Positions 7,746 through 18,888 of a stretch of DNA of 64,000 nt are shown here, piece after piece (the stretch's first letter is position 1; each line of letters begins with the position of its first letter). The notes under the pieces were generated by a model. That model worked only from the letters and a program-made list of their open reading frames with translations. It searched no databases and was not told the origin of the DNA. Both the position numbers and the translations under genes were made by a program. The stretch is from CAWACP01 sp963832965 (GTDB taxonomy: Bacteria; Acidobacteriota; Terriglobia; Bryobacterales; Bryobacteraceae). Where the stretch lies: positions 372,001 through 436,000 of the forward strand of contig CAWHVW010000005.1 of NCBI GenBank assembly GCA_963832965.1, written 5' to 3'.

Positions 7746-10700
7746 CTAAAACAGGAATTTCAGCGCCAGTTGCATCAGGCGCGGCGGCCCCGCTTGCAGA
7801 ATCTGCCCGAACGCCGGTGACTCCAGGTCGTTCTCGGGCAGTCCGAAATTCGGGTGGTTCAGCAGGTTGAAGCACTCCGCCCGGAACTGCACGCGCCGCG
7901 TCTCGCTGATGTTGAAATACTTGAACAGCGAAACGTCCACGTCTTCAATTCCCGGCCCGCGCACCACATTGCGCCCCTCATTGCCGAACTGGCCCACCTG
8001 CGTTACCGGGTTCAGTTGCAGGAACGGCGCGCGGCTCACCCACTCGCTTGGCGTATGCGGCTGGTCCTGATTGGGATTGGAAATCAGGTCGGGCCGGCTG
8101 GAGTAGAAACCAGTGATCTCCGGCGCGCTTCCCTCGCCGGCAACATTGGCGCTGTCGTACACGGTGAACGGAGTGCCCGTGGACAGGCTGGCAATGGTGT
8201 TGACCTGCCAGCCGTTCAGGATCGTCGCAACGCCGCGCGATGCGTTCTTCAGGCCTGGCAGAGCATAGCTTCCGCTAAATACAAAGCGATGCGTGGCGTC
8301 GAACAGCGACGGGCCATGCTCGGCCGAGAGGTCGAACGGATTCTGCGCCAGATCGTTTTCACCGGCTACCAGCGTGGGCGCGGACCCGGCGACGTTCAGC
8401 GTGGAAATGCCGTCAAGACTCTTCGAATACCAGTACGAGGCCAGGAAACTCAGGCCGTTCGCATACTGGCGTGAAAAGGCCACTTCCAGGGCATGGTAAG
8501 TAGAACTGTCTTCGTCGGCGAGCAACCCCACCGAACCGTAATCGCACAGTCCGGCCGCATTGCAAGTGCTGAATTCGCGGCGGGCCCGAGTCGATGGTGG
8601 GGTTCGCTTCAATGAAGCGCGGCAGGTGGGTGCCCTTGGTCCCCACATAACGAACATCCATCAGATACTCCTTGCCGAGTGTCCGTTCAATGGAAAGATC
8701 CCAGTTCTGCGAGTACGGCGGAAGCATGCCCGATTGCACGGTGAGCACCGTTGCCGGCGCGACGAAAGTCCCGTTTCCGAAGGGTGCGGGGGCGCCGCCA
8801 TACGGATTAGCGAGGTTGAATCCCGGACCGGGCAACTGGTACGCCTGTGTCCACGGCAGCGCGCTGATAGACGCCTGTAAAGGACCGCCGCTGCCGTTCG
8901 TGAAGCCATCGTAGAAAATGCCGTAGCCGGCCCGTACGATCGTCTTGTGATCGCCGAACGGATCCCATGAAAGACCGATTCGCGGCATGAATTCGTGATA
9001 ATCGATGGGCGCGATACCGTCCGGCACTCCCGGATCGCCAGGGAAAAGCAGGCCCTCCGGAGCGTTCGGATAAACTGTCGATTGTTGGCCCGGCGCCCAC
9101 GCGTTCAGGCGATTTCGAATATCCGTGTACGGCGTGTTCACTTCGTACCGCAAGCCGAAGGTGAGCGTCATCCGCGGTGTGATGCGGAATTCGTCCTGCG
9201 CGTATCCGGCGCCAATCCATTTGCGAAGCCCGCGGTCGAACTGACCGCCCCCCTGGAAGAACTGTACCGATTGTCCCAGCAGAAAGCTGGCGAAGGAATC
9301 GCTCGCGGGGAACGGCGCAAACACGAAGAAGCCGTTGGTCGCGATGCCGAACAGAGCGTTAATCTGCTCACGCGTGAAATCGGCGCCGAATTTCAAGTTG
9401 TGGCGTCCGTGCGTCATGGCCACCGAATAGGACGCCTGGTAGTCGTTCTGATACGTGTTCTGCGGGCCGGTAATCGGATTTCCCAATGACGCGTATCCGC
9501 TCACAATGAGATACGGAACACCGTCGTTCAACGCGAGAGTCGGATCGTATTGGAATCCGAGGCTGCTGCCCGGCGTGTGATTGTCCGCCTGCCCGTTGAT
9601 AAAGACGTTCCGGAAGAAAGAAGCGCGCACGGTCTGCACGGCTTGCGGCGAAATGTGTACCCAGGAGGTCGTGGCCGAATTCGTCACAATGTCGTCGGTA
9701 ACCGGAAAACCGGGCACGCCCGCGCCGGCGATGGGCAGCGGATCCAGCTCGTTCGAAGACGACGACGAGTAGCGCAGGAAGAGCTGATTGTTTTCGTTGA
9801 TGTAGTGGTCAAGCCGGAAACCGCCCTGATCGTAATTCATCGACCCGAGCTGGGTGGATTCGAATACGTTGCCGCCTGCGTTGGGCAGCGGATAGAGTTG
9901 CGTGGCCGCGATAGCCACCGGACTCTGCATGTAGGTGGGGATCTGGTTCCCCGGGAAAGGCTGGCCGGTAAATTCGTTGATCAGCGGAGCGGGTTGGCCG
10001 GTGGAGGGATCCACCAGCCCGGAGAAATTGCCGGTCCGCTCGGCCGCCGTGGGGACGATGGCGGCCTGAGTCTCGCCCTGCGAATCGCGCTGTCCTTCGT
10101 AGTAGACGAAGAAGAAATCCTTGTTCTTGCGAATGGGACCGCCGAGTGTGGCGCCATACTGATTGCGATGCAGCGGTTCGGTCTGCGCGGCGAAGAAATT
10201 GCGCGAGTCCATGTCATCGTTTCGCAGGAAGTCATAAAGATCGCCGTGGAAATTGTTGCTTCCGGATTTCGTCACCATCGACGTCGTCGCGCCGCTGGTC
10301 TCGCCGTATTCGGCGGGAGCGTTCAGCGTCAGGATGCGGAATTCGTTCACCGAGTCCACCGGAACGCGCAGTGCATACCCGCCGTTCACGCTGTCCACGT
10401 TGCTGGCGCCATCCAGCAGGTAGTTGTTGGATTCGGGACGCTCGCCATTCACCGCGTAGGCCTGGCCCGCGCGTGAGATGCCGCCCGCTTCGGCCAGACC
10501 GGCGGTCATGGGAGCTACGCCGGGCTGCAGCAGGCCAAGCTGCGTCAGATCGCGGCCGTTCAACGGAAGATCCACCGCCTGTTTTTCGTCGACGACGTTA
10601 CCGAGCGTGGAACTCTCGTCAATGGTTACGGCTTCGCCACTGACATTAACTTCGCTATGCTCGCTGGCAATCTGCAACTGAACAGGCCACGTAAGCACCT

Positions 10701-10983
10701 GGCCGATGTCGATTCGAATGGACGAAGCGGAGTACGGCGCGAACCCCTTCGCCGTCACATCGAGCGAATAAGTGCCAACGGGCAGGTCGGAAAAGTGAAA
10801 CGTACCCTGGCGGGACGAAACCACGGTGCGCGTGAAACCGGTCTGCGCGTTATGCACGCTGATTTCGGCATTGGAGACAAGGGCGGAGGCCGGGTCGGTG
10901 ATTTGCCCCTCCAGCGTTCCGATGGTCGCCTGTGCTCTTACAAATACGCACAGACACACGAATAGCAAGGCGATGTTTTTCAT
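7746..10983 (-). pseudogene. Oar-type TonB-dependent receptor gene with one frameshift
   Basis: The first frame (from 10983) encodes a signal peptide, a carboxypeptidase-regulatory domain (GTLEGQITDPASALVSNA onward), a plug domain and most of a barrel. After the residues EANPTIDSG, near 8585, the frame is lost. The remaining barrel continues in another frame from REFSTCN to the terminal aromatic residue at 7746 (ALKFLF). Together the parts would give about 1079 residues, normal for the family. The shift falls in GGGCCCGCCGC, so it may be a sequencing error or a real recent mutation. Such outer-membrane receptors take up oligosaccharides or other large ligands; the ligand is unknown. Confidence 0.8.
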
Positions 10984-11187
10984 TCGCGGTTAATTGTCCC
11001 TCCAGAGACTATTGGAGTAAGTCTACGGATCAGGCGTCGCCCGAACAATAGTCAAAACTGAGTAGAGGATCAAGGCTCTAATGGATTCGTAGGACGTCGC
11101 CCAATTATGCGAACCAGGACAAATGTGCCTCGTGCGTATTTCAAGATTCGTTTTCGTGGAGCGGTTTGGATAACGATTCTGATTGTT

Positions 11188-11233
11188 TGGTGAGCGCGGA
11201 AGGAATCGAACCTTCAACCTACTGATTAAGAGT
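11188..11233 (-). repeat. tRNA-Lys 3'-end fragment, att site A
   Basis: These 46 bp are identical to the 3' part of the intact tRNA-Lys at 63231-63276, from the CCA end through the T arm into the anticodon loop, and in the same orientation. The tRNA 5' half is absent. This is what integration of an element into a tRNA 3' end leaves at its far boundary. It is the leftmost copy and so the outer border of the whole island array. Confidence 0.85.
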
Positions 11234-11440
11234 GCGTGCACAAGGGGTTTTCAGGGTGTGTCTTCAAGTAGTTTGGTGAATCGGAATCCCCTCGGAAACC
11301 CACGGTGACCATAAGAACAAAAGTGGCCGTAACGGCTCTGGAGTTGCGCGACTAAGTACAAATCGCGACGCTGAGCATGTCGAATCGGTCCAACGATGCA
11401 GCCCCTCCCACTGTTGGCGCCCCACCGCCTGCGCGTCAAC

Positions 11441-12673
11441 TTACCATGTCTCCACGGCGAGGATGGCCGGCGGGCCAGGGTGGCCTTCGATAAGGTGGGT
11501 TTCGATCACAGCCTCGATGTTCAGGCGGTCCCAGTTCCTCGGCGCTTTGGCCAGGAGCGCATTGAGATAGACGGGGTTGTAAAGAACCTCACTGGCTGCC
11601 TCAGTACCTCTGTCCAGGATTCCGCCGACGATAATGACAGGCTGGCCAGTCACGTTGTCGTGGATGCGGGCGACGATTGCGTAATCGGTGATGAAGTTCC
11701 GGTAGGCCAGGTTCCCGGACAGGCCCCAGGCGGTCTCCTTCGGGTTTTTGCGATCAACGACCCTTTGGACGCCGTCCCGAGCCTCAAATCCGAAGCGCAG
11801 CTTTTCGGTGATGCGCAGGGTCCACGGATTGTCGAAGGCCCCGATCAGAACAATCGGCCCCTCGCGGAGCTGGGCGAAACTCGTCTCCGAGGCCGGGAGG
11901 ACGCGGAAGGCGCCGTGCCGGGGAACCAGTGGAACGATGGTGCGGGCGAGCGTGACCACATCGGATTCGTCGAAGCGGCCGGCCATGCGGACGGGCGCGT
12001 CCTGCGAGGGGACTGGCTGCGGGGGACGGCTCGCCGCCGGCTCGCCGAGGCAATAGGTGATCGGGCTGCGGCTGGAGGCGATAGGCTCCCAGAAACGGTC
12101 GATGTTCGATGGCGGAGAAGCGGGGCGGTAGCGGCCAATGGCAAATCCGATAAGACCGCTGAGAACCAGCGCCGCGGCAGAACGCAACCAGAAGCGGCTT
12201 CGGCTGGCGAAAGAAACGCGACGAACCCTCGCGGCAGCCGGAGCAGGCTTCGGAATGCCCTGGTGTATCTCGCTGTGGGCGTCGGGTGTCGAAGCCAGCG
12301 TTACGGCCTCGCGGAACGCGGGGACGTAGGAGCCCGCCGATAGTTCGATGACGAGTTCGCCTGCGTGACTGGCGTCGTAGTAATACTGGATGAGGCGTTT
12401 GCGGACCTCGGCGGCAGCGATGCGTACAACCGGGTCGGCATTGGCGTCATAGTCGGGCTCGCGGCCGAACGCCTCGATGCCGATGGTGCGTTCCTTCAGC
12501 CCCGCGGCCTTACCCCGCAGGGTTTGTTCCACGGTGTAGGTGAGCAGAGCCGGGTAGCGCTTGCTGTTGGTGAACAGCGGATGGGCCAGCAACCGCCGCA
12601 ACTGAGCCCGCACTGCCGCTCCGTTAGAGGCAGCGTCGTGGTCCCCGCGAGCGGTCTGGATCGGCGACAACAT
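11441..12673 (-). CDS. Single-pass membrane protein with conserved N-terminal domain, putative regulator
   Basis: With the ATG at 12673 the protein has 410 residues (433 if it starts at 12742). Residues about 20-120 form a conserved domain with the stretches KRYPALLTYTVEQTLRG, FGREPDYDANADPVVRIAA and VRKRLIQYYY. One membrane helix follows near 162-180, then a large C-terminal domain ending PGPPAILAVETW. A paralogue lies at 32811-33989 with the same architecture and ending. Both are divergently placed next to a locus with a TonB receptor. I infer a transmembrane sensor or regulator, but no named DNA-binding fold is certain. A TATAAT lies just upstream of 12673. Confidence 0.7.
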   Translation of the reverse strand: MLSPIQTARGDHDAASNGAAVRAQLRRLLAHPLFTNSKRYPALLTYTVEQTLRGKAAGLKERTIGIEAFGREPDYDANADPVVRIAAAEVRKRLIQYYYDASHAGELVIELSAGSYVPAFREAVTLASTPDAHSEIHQGIPKPAPAAARVRRVSFASRSRFWLRSAAALVLSGLIGFAIGRYRPASPPSNIDRFWEPIASSRSPITYCLGEPAASRPPQPVPSQDAPVRMAGRFDESDVVTLARTIVPLVPRHGAFRVLPASETSFAQLREGPIVLIGAFDNPWTLRITEKLRFGFEARDGVQRVVDRKNPKETAWGLSGNLAYRNFITDYAIVARIHDNVTGQPVIIVGGILDRGTEAASEVLYNPVYLNALLAKAPRNWDRLNIEAVIETHLIEGHPGPPAILAVETW

Positions 12674-12986
12674 CCCGAACCGTATTATACGTCCAGGGAT
12701 CAAGACGTGTCTGTTGCCGGTAAGCGCATCAGGCGCGAGCACTTAGTATGACCTGCAAGAAGCGTCTCGGGTTCGATACCCGATACTCCTTTCGCATGCG
12801 CGGAGGAGCGCGTAGAGTATTCCCAGCCTGGAGTGCGCGCACCGGGTATTTGAAGGGAGCGGTCCGGTTCCGACGGCGGACGGGCCCAGGGGAACCGGCA
12901 CGACAGGGTTTCCAGGCCGCGCCAGATCCCGTTCTCGCCGAAGGCGACGGTTCTGAAGAAGGACGAGAGACCTCAACGGAGACTTC

Positions 12987-15158
12987 ATGTACAAGTTTCT
13001 TCCGCTCATTGGGGCGATGGGAATCTTCACCGGCACGAGTGTTCTGCTTGCTCAGGAGACGGAACGTCCCTGGATGGATCCGAAACTTGCGCCAGAACAA
13101 CGCGCCGAACTAGCGCTGAAGCAGCTCACGCTCGACGAAAAACTGGCGCTCCTGCATGGGAACGGGATGGCTCACGCTTCGCAATGGAAAATGCCGCTCA
13201 CGGACCTTTCAAATGGCGGCGCAGGGTATGTCGAGGGCGTAGAGCGTCTTGGCATACCGCCGCTGGTCATTTCCGATGCAGCATACGGCGTGAGGGACAG
13301 CGGCGCCAACGGAAGGTATTCCACGGCGATGCCCTCCAACCTGGGCGCGGCATCGGCCTGGGACACGGACACGGCCTGCAAGTACGGCGAGGTGATCGGC
13401 CGCGAGCTGAGGGCGCAGGGCTTCAATATGACCCTGGGCGGTGGGGTGAACCTCACCCGTGAGCCCCGGAACGGTCGCACGTTCGAATACGCGGGTGAAG
13501 ATCCCCTTCTCGCGGGCACCATCGTGGGAAACATGATGAAGTGCGAGCAGGCGCAGCATGTCGTCGGCGATATCAAGCACTATGCCATGAACGACCAGGA
13601 AACAGGCCGTTCGGGTGTCAATGCCGTCATTGCTAAACGGGCCATGCAGGAGTCCGATCTTCTGGCGTTTCACATCGCCATCTCCATCGCAGATCCCGGC
13701 GCCGTCATGTGCTCGTACAACCGGATCGATGGGGATTATGGTTGCGAGAACACATACACGCTACACGAGGTGTTGAAGAAGGACTGGAGCTTCAAAGGCT
13801 TTGTAATCTCGGACTGGGGCGGCACCCACAGCGTTGAAAAGGCATCGGCGGCAGGCCTTGACCAGGAACAGCCGATGGCCAACTATTTCGGCCCGAAGCT
13901 GAAGGATGCGGTTGACGCAGGGAGGGTGCCTCTCGCGGAGATCGACGACCACGCGCGAAGAGTTTTGTACGCCGAGTTTGCGTCCGGCATCGTGGACGAT
14001 CCGCCCCAGAAGGGCGTGGTCGATGTCGAAAGGGGCCTGGACGTTGCGCGGCAGGTGGGAGAGAAGAGCATTGTTCTCCTCAAAAATAGCTCGGCGGTCC
14101 TCCCCATCAACCCCGCCAAAGTCCACAGCATCGCGATCATCGGCGGACATGCGGACGTCGGCATGATTTCCGGCGGGGGCTCCGCGCAGGTGGATCCGCC
14201 GGGCGGCAATGCCATCATGCCTCCGGGCAACGGCGCAACGCGGTGGAACAGCCACATCTGGTTCCCGACCTCTCCGTTGCAGGCTCTCCGCGCAGAACTG
14301 CCGAACACGAAGATTGAGTTCGATGCCGGAACCGACTTGAAGTCCGCCGCGATTCTCGCGAAGCGTTCGGACCTGGCAATCGTTTTTGTCTGGCAGTGGG
14401 AGAGCGAAGGTTCCGATCTGCAGAGTCTGACGCTTCCGGATAATCAGGATGCCCTGATCGAGCAGGTTGCGGCAGCGAATCCTCGCACGGTCGTCGTCCT
14501 CGAAACCGGTACCGCGGTTACTATGCCCTGGCTTGACAAAGTTGCCGGAGTAGTCGAGGCGTGGTACGCGGGCAGTGCTGGGCACAAGGCATTGGCGAAG
14601 GTGCTCGCAGGTGACGTCAATCCATCGGGCAAACTTCCTCTGACGTTCCCGAAGAGCGATCAGGACCTCCCTCATCCGGTTGCCCCGGCTCTGGCAATAA
14701 GGGAGCAACATGTTTCGCCTCCCGCGGTTCATTACGATGAAGGTCCCGAAGTTGGCTATAAGTGGTATGAGGCCGAGCGCAAACAGCCTCTGTTTGCATT
14801 CGGCTTCGGGCTGTCATACACCACCTACGCATATTCGGGTCTGATCGTCGATTCAACCGCTAAGGCCGTGCGCTTCACGGTTCGGAACACCGGCAACCGG
14901 GCGGGTACGGAGATCGCGCAAGTCTATGCGAAGCTCCCGAAGGGTACAGACGAGACTTACAAACGGCTGGCTGGGTGGAAGCGGATTACTCTCGCACCTC
15001 ACGAATCGCAGACTGTCACAGTTGCGGTCGATCCGCGGGTCCTGCAGACATTCGATGAAGCGAATGAACGTTGGAACCTGGCGTCAGGCGACTACGAGAT
15101 CCTTGTCGGTACATCTTCCGACAACACGCCACTTTCAGGAAGTCTCCAAGTTCGCTAA
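12987..15158 (+). CDS. Secreted GH3 beta-glucosidase-like enzyme
   Basis: This 723-residue protein has a signal peptide, the GH3 N-terminal (beta/alpha)8 domain, the alpha/beta sandwich and a C-terminal fibronectin-III-like domain. The catalytic nucleophile should be Asp276 in VISDWGGTHS, and the substrate-binding Lys-His pair is at 197-198 (DIKHYAMND). The length and domain order are normal for bacterial GH3 beta-glucosidases; the exact sugar and linkage cannot be read. A GGAG lies upstream of the ATG. It is followed after 168 bp by a TonB receptor gene and is divergent from the membrane regulator, suggesting a small glycan-uptake locus. Confidence 0.88.
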   Translation: MYKFLPLIGAMGIFTGTSVLLAQETERPWMDPKLAPEQRAELALKQLTLDEKLALLHGNGMAHASQWKMPLTDLSNGGAGYVEGVERLGIPPLVISDAAYGVRDSGANGRYSTAMPSNLGAASAWDTDTACKYGEVIGRELRAQGFNMTLGGGVNLTREPRNGRTFEYAGEDPLLAGTIVGNMMKCEQAQHVVGDIKHYAMNDQETGRSGVNAVIAKRAMQESDLLAFHIAISIADPGAVMCSYNRIDGDYGCENTYTLHEVLKKDWSFKGFVISDWGGTHSVEKASAAGLDQEQPMANYFGPKLKDAVDAGRVPLAEIDDHARRVLYAEFASGIVDDPPQKGVVDVERGLDVARQVGEKSIVLLKNSSAVLPINPAKVHSIAIIGGHADVGMISGGGSAQVDPPGGNAIMPPGNGATRWNSHIWFPTSPLQALRAELPNTKIEFDAGTDLKSAAILAKRSDLAIVFVWQWESEGSDLQSLTLPDNQDALIEQVAAANPRTVVVLETGTAVTMPWLDKVAGVVEAWYAGSAGHKALAKVLAGDVNPSGKLPLTFPKSDQDLPHPVAPALAIREQHVSPPAVHYDEGPEVGYKWYEAERKQPLFAFGFGLSYTTYAYSGLIVDSTAKAVRFTVRNTGNRAGTEIAQVYAKLPKGTDETYKRLAGWKRITLAPHESQTVTVAVDPRVLQTFDEANERWNLASGDYEILVGTSSDNTPLSGSLQVR

Positions 15159-15326
15159 GCGGATGTTCTAACCCGGGGAGCGTTCACTGGTAAGGGCAAA
15201 AAAAGCTGGAGTCCGCAAACCAGGAAGTGGGCAGTGGAACCGGGTGCATTCGATGTTTGAGCGGGGGAAGGTTCGACGGCTCAATGGCACTCTGAGCTTC
15301 TGGTAATAGAGTAGAGGCGAGGTCCA

Positions 15327-18300
15327 ATGCGGATTGTGAGGCTTTCTGCCCTCGGCAGGATTGCCGCGATGGTCGGGATTCTGGCCTGGGCGGCGGCTGC
15401 AGCGCAAGTTCAGAGGTCTCCGGACTGGAATGGATCGGTGCGCGATGGCGCGGGCGCGCTTGCGGCGAACGCCGAGCTGGCGTTGCAGGGAAGCGGCAAC
15501 CGTTACTCAACCGTGGCCACCGGGAGCGGAAGCTTCCATTTCGCCGCGCCAGAGAAGGGTTCGTACGAGCTGACGGCGAGCTTCGGAGGACGGTCGTTCC
15601 GAATGGCGGGCGCGGTCGCGCTTCCGATTGAGGGTGGATCGAGACTCACGCTGCGGGCCGATGGGTCGATTGCGCTCGATCTGGAAAGCCAGACCCAGGC
15701 AAGCGGCGGCGAGACGCTCAATAGCAAATCGGTGACCGCGATTCCGCTCAACAAGCGAGACTTCAGCCAGTTGCTTCTGCTCGCCGCCGGCACGATGACG
15801 GATACGAACGGCGCGACGAACTTCACGCAACAGTTCGCGGTGAACGGGCAGCGCGGCGTGGAGGCCGTCTTCGCCATGGACGGCGCCGACACCAGCGATC
15901 CGGAAATGGGCGGCGCGACGATGTCGAACTTCAACGTGGACGCGGTGGAGGAGATCCAGTCGTCATCGGGCTGGATGCCGGCGGAGATCGGGCGCGGAGC
16001 CGCGGGATTCACGAACATCGTGACGCGCTCGGGCACGAATGAATTGCACGGGTCGATGTTCGAGTTCCTGCGCAACTCGGCTCTGGACGCGCGCAACTTC
16101 TTCGACCGCGAGACGCCGGAAAATCCTTATCGCATCCCGCCGTTCCGCCGCAATGAATTCGGTTTCACCATGGGGGGGCCGGTGAAGCTGCCCGGCTACC
16201 GCGGCCACAACAAGACATTCTTTTTCGTCGAGTATCAGGGGTTCCGGCAGGTTCTGAACACAACGCAGGTGCTGGCCGTTCCGACCGCCGACGAGCGTAA
16301 GGGAATCGACACGACCGCTTTTCCGGGGGACACGCTCTACGTGCCCGTGGATCCGGAAATCGCGCGCATTCTGAGCCGTTATCCGTTGCCCAACGATCCG
16401 AGCGGGGCGTTTGGCGCGCGCACGTTCGCAACGTCGTCAAAAGTGGCGACCAATGCCGATCAGCTTTCGGCCCGGCTCGATCATCAGCTCTCCTCTGAGG
16501 ACAAGCTGTTCGCGCGCTTCAGCTGGGACAACCTGGAGGGACCGACCACAAACCCCGACCAGACCGCGATCGATCCGGCGTTCGGTGTCACCTACATCGA
16601 CCACCAGCGAAATGCGGCGCTGTCGTGGACACGCACGCCGTCGGCCAGTTTCACGTCCCTGTCGTCGCTGAGCTTCACGCGCACGACCCCGCACTTTCCG
16701 GCGCCGGACCACACGGATCCTTCCATCGTATTCGGCGACGGATTGTACGAAGCGTTCGACGCGGCCGGCGGGACCGTCACGGCGTCGTTGGGCAATCTCT
16801 TCATGGGCCGGCAGAGCTTCGCATGGACGACGTCGAAACACTCGTTCAAGTTCGGAGGCGAGTTCCGAGCCAATCGAGACACCACGTATTTCGGCACGGC
16901 ACCGAACGGGCAGTACGTATTCGGCGGCGGCGCGGCTTTCGCGACGAGTGCGATCGCATCGGCAAGTGGAGCGCACAACATCGCGCCCGGGCAGCAACTG
17001 CCCGATACGTTGAGCGCGTTTTTGGAGGGTAGCGCGTTTTCCTACACCGTCGCAGTGGCACCGCCGCAGTTCCCGCAGGGCGACCAGATCGGCGTGGCGG
17101 CAATATCGCGCTACGACGTGAACCTCTACGCACAGGACACATGGAAGATTTCGCCGCGCCTCGTGCTGGATTACGGGTTGCGGTACGAACTCTATTCGCC
17201 CATCACAGAGCGGGCGCACCGGACAGCGGGCCTTGATTTCGTCACCGGTCCGTCCGGAGCCGAACAACTTTACATCATCAACCCGGAGCCCACGTATGGG
17301 TGGAGTGGCAACAATTGGGGACCGCGCATTCAGCTTACTTGGGAGGCCGCTAAGGACTTCCGGATCCATGCCGGCGGCGCGTTGACAACCATTCCGCCGA
17401 ATATCTGGCAGGATAATCTGCTCACCGGCGCAGCGCCTTATGTGGATTACCCGCGCATCACGGCGGCTCCGGGTGCGCCGCTGCCCATTGGAACGGTGAT
17501 CACGCCCGCGGATCTTCCCGGTGTCTTTACTCCAAATGGGGTCAATATTCTTGCGTCCGGCAGTTCGCAGGCCGTCCCCCCCAACACCGTCTGGGACGTG
17601 AACCGCTTCGACCAGGCGCTGGCGGCGCTTTCGCCGAGCCATCTGATCAGCCCGCTGAATGCGGCGGCCATCGCGCAGGACTTCCATAACGCGTATCTTG
17701 GAACCTGGTCGCTCAGTCTGGAACGTTCGTTTCATGGTTTGAGCATGAACGCGGGGTACGTGGGCACGGCAGGCATCGATCTGCCTGCCCTTGAATTCCC
17801 GAACGCATACCCCGGCGCTACGGCAGCGTTTGCGCCCTACACGCAATTCAACTCCGCGGAGCAGATCACCGGCGGCTTCGGAACGGACATGCTCATGACG
17901 AACCGCTCGCACTCAACGTATAACGCCCTGCAGTCGTCCGTGCAGGGCTCGCTCGGCAAGAGTGGTCCTCAGATTCAGCTCAGTTTCGCTTTGTCGAAAT
18001 CGCTCGACGACACGAGCAGCACGGTGGGAGCCGGGATTGGGAGCACGTCCGGCGCGACGGCGCTCGCGTTTCCGCAAAATCCGTTCGACACGAGCGCGGA
18101 CAAAGGGCCATCAAACTTCGATGTGAGCAGGGCCTTCACCTCGACGGCGGTGCAGGATCTGCACGTGGAGCGGGCGCCGGGCCTCAGGCTGCTCGGTCCG
18201 AAGCTAACCAGTGGTTGGCAACTGCTGAGCATTTCGACGCTCACCAGCGGACTGCCGTTCACGGCCTATTCGGGAGTGCAGCAGACCGGAGCGGGATCGC

Positions 18301-18713
18301 TGGGGGCAGATCGGCCGGATCAAGTCGGCACGCCTGATTTGTCCACCGGCCGGTCAACTCGCGAAGACTACTTCGGTGCGGGCGCGGCGAATGCCTCGTA
18401 CTTCGCGATTCCGATCAATGTGCCGGGAGGGACCGGCCCCAACAGTGGAGTGTTCGGCACCCTGGGGCGGAACACGTTTCGCGGTCCGGCCCTCTACGAC
18501 TTCGATTTCGCCCTGATCAAGGACACGACGTGGGAAGCGGGCCCGTCGCACCGATCAATGAACGTGCAATTCCGGGCTGAGTTTTTCAATTTGTTCAATA
18601 TCGTCGACTTCGGGCTGCCGTCGAACATCCTGACGGGATCGGGCTTCGGAATCATCAGCCGTACCGCGAACAACTCACGACAGATCCAGTTCTCCCTGAA
18701 GGTGATGTTCTGA
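15327..18713 (+). CDS. Oar-type TonB-dependent receptor
   Basis: This 1128-residue outer-membrane protein has a signal peptide, a carboxypeptidase-regulatory-like domain (residues about 30-120), a plug domain with LNKRDFSQLLLLAAG and GQRGVEAVFAMDGADTSD, a segment ELHGSMFEFLRNSALDARNFF, and a long barrel ending in an aromatic residue (SLKVMF). It is intact and of usual length. It probably imports products released by the GH3 enzyme encoded upstream, which is inference from position. The gene ends 114 bp before att site B. Confidence 0.9.
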   Translation: MRIVRLSALGRIAAMVGILAWAAAAAQVQRSPDWNGSVRDGAGALAANAELALQGSGNRYSTVATGSGSFHFAAPEKGSYELTASFGGRSFRMAGAVALPIEGGSRLTLRADGSIALDLESQTQASGGETLNSKSVTAIPLNKRDFSQLLLLAAGTMTDTNGATNFTQQFAVNGQRGVEAVFAMDGADTSDPEMGGATMSNFNVDAVEEIQSSSGWMPAEIGRGAAGFTNIVTRSGTNELHGSMFEFLRNSALDARNFFDRETPENPYRIPPFRRNEFGFTMGGPVKLPGYRGHNKTFFFVEYQGFRQVLNTTQVLAVPTADERKGIDTTAFPGDTLYVPVDPEIARILSRYPLPNDPSGAFGARTFATSSKVATNADQLSARLDHQLSSEDKLFARFSWDNLEGPTTNPDQTAIDPAFGVTYIDHQRNAALSWTRTPSASFTSLSSLSFTRTTPHFPAPDHTDPSIVFGDGLYEAFDAAGGTVTASLGNLFMGRQSFAWTTSKHSFKFGGEFRANRDTTYFGTAPNGQYVFGGGAAFATSAIASASGAHNIAPGQQLPDTLSAFLEGSAFSYTVAVAPPQFPQGDQIGVAAISRYDVNLYAQDTWKISPRLVLDYGLRYELYSPITERAHRTAGLDFVTGPSGAEQLYIINPEPTYGWSGNNWGPRIQLTWEAAKDFRIHAGGALTTIPPNIWQDNLLTGAAPYVDYPRITAAPGAPLPIGTVITPADLPGVFTPNGVNILASGSSQAVPPNTVWDVNRFDQALAALSPSHLISPLNAAAIAQDFHNAYLGTWSLSLERSFHGLSMNAGYVGTAGIDLPALEFPNAYPGATAAFAPYTQFNSAEQITGGFGTDMLMTNRSHSTYNALQSSVQGSLGKSGPQIQLSFALSKSLDDTSSTVGAGIGSTSGATALAFPQNPFDTSADKGPSNFDVSRAFTSTAVQDLHVERAPGLRLLGPKLTSGWQLLSISTLTSGLPFTAYSGVQQTGAGSLGADRPDQVGTPDLSTGRSTREDYFGAGAANASYFAIPINVPGGTGPNSGVFGTLGRNTFRGPALYDFDFALIKDTTWEAGPSHRSMNVQFRAEFFNLFNIVDFGLPSNILTGSGFGIISRTANNSRQIQFSLKVMF

Positions 18714-18827
18714 GGCAGAGAGGCGTGATCGGTTGGTCGTTTCGGAACGGTCCGCGGCATGAACCTTCTCGTCCGGCTCAAAGACTGAAGCCTGTGAGGT
18801 CAGTCCGCTGACGACAAGTCTTTTGTT

Positions 18828-18872
18828 TGGTGAGCGCGGAAGGAATCGAACCTTCAACCTACTGATTAAGAG
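18828..18872 (-). repeat. tRNA-Lys 3'-end fragment, att site B
   Basis: These 45 bp match the 3' end of the tRNA-Lys at 63231-63275 exactly, in the same orientation. The sequence just to the left (AAGTCTTTTGTTT) also matches the sequence left of the intact tRNA, so the right ends of islands III and I look related. The match stops inside the anticodon loop. Confidence 0.85.
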
Positions 18873-18888
18873 GGCGTGCACGAGGGCA

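Larger units (their letters stand above)
11188..18827. mobile_element. Island III (att A to att B)
   Basis: This 7.6-kb segment lies between two direct copies of the tRNA-Lys 3' end. It carries a membrane regulator, a secreted GH3 enzyme and a TonB-dependent receptor, but no recombinase. It may have been deposited with help of a recombinase in trans or may have lost its own. The 87 bp inside the left border resemble, with many differences, the start of the 228-bp repeat inside the left border of island II. Confidence 0.65.

Noticed and set aside
11023..11241. Minus-strand open frame with LISRLKVRFLPRSPN
   Set aside because: The N-terminal part reads through the tRNA-Lys fragment. The same sequence appears in open frames at the 18.8-kb and 60.3-kb copies, so it is a by-product of the tRNA repeat, not a gene.
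12680..12710. Strong promoter for the regulator at 12673
   Set aside because: A TATAAT is present, but no matching -35 box lies at the right distance and the leader would be only a few bases long; I mention it only in the gene entry.
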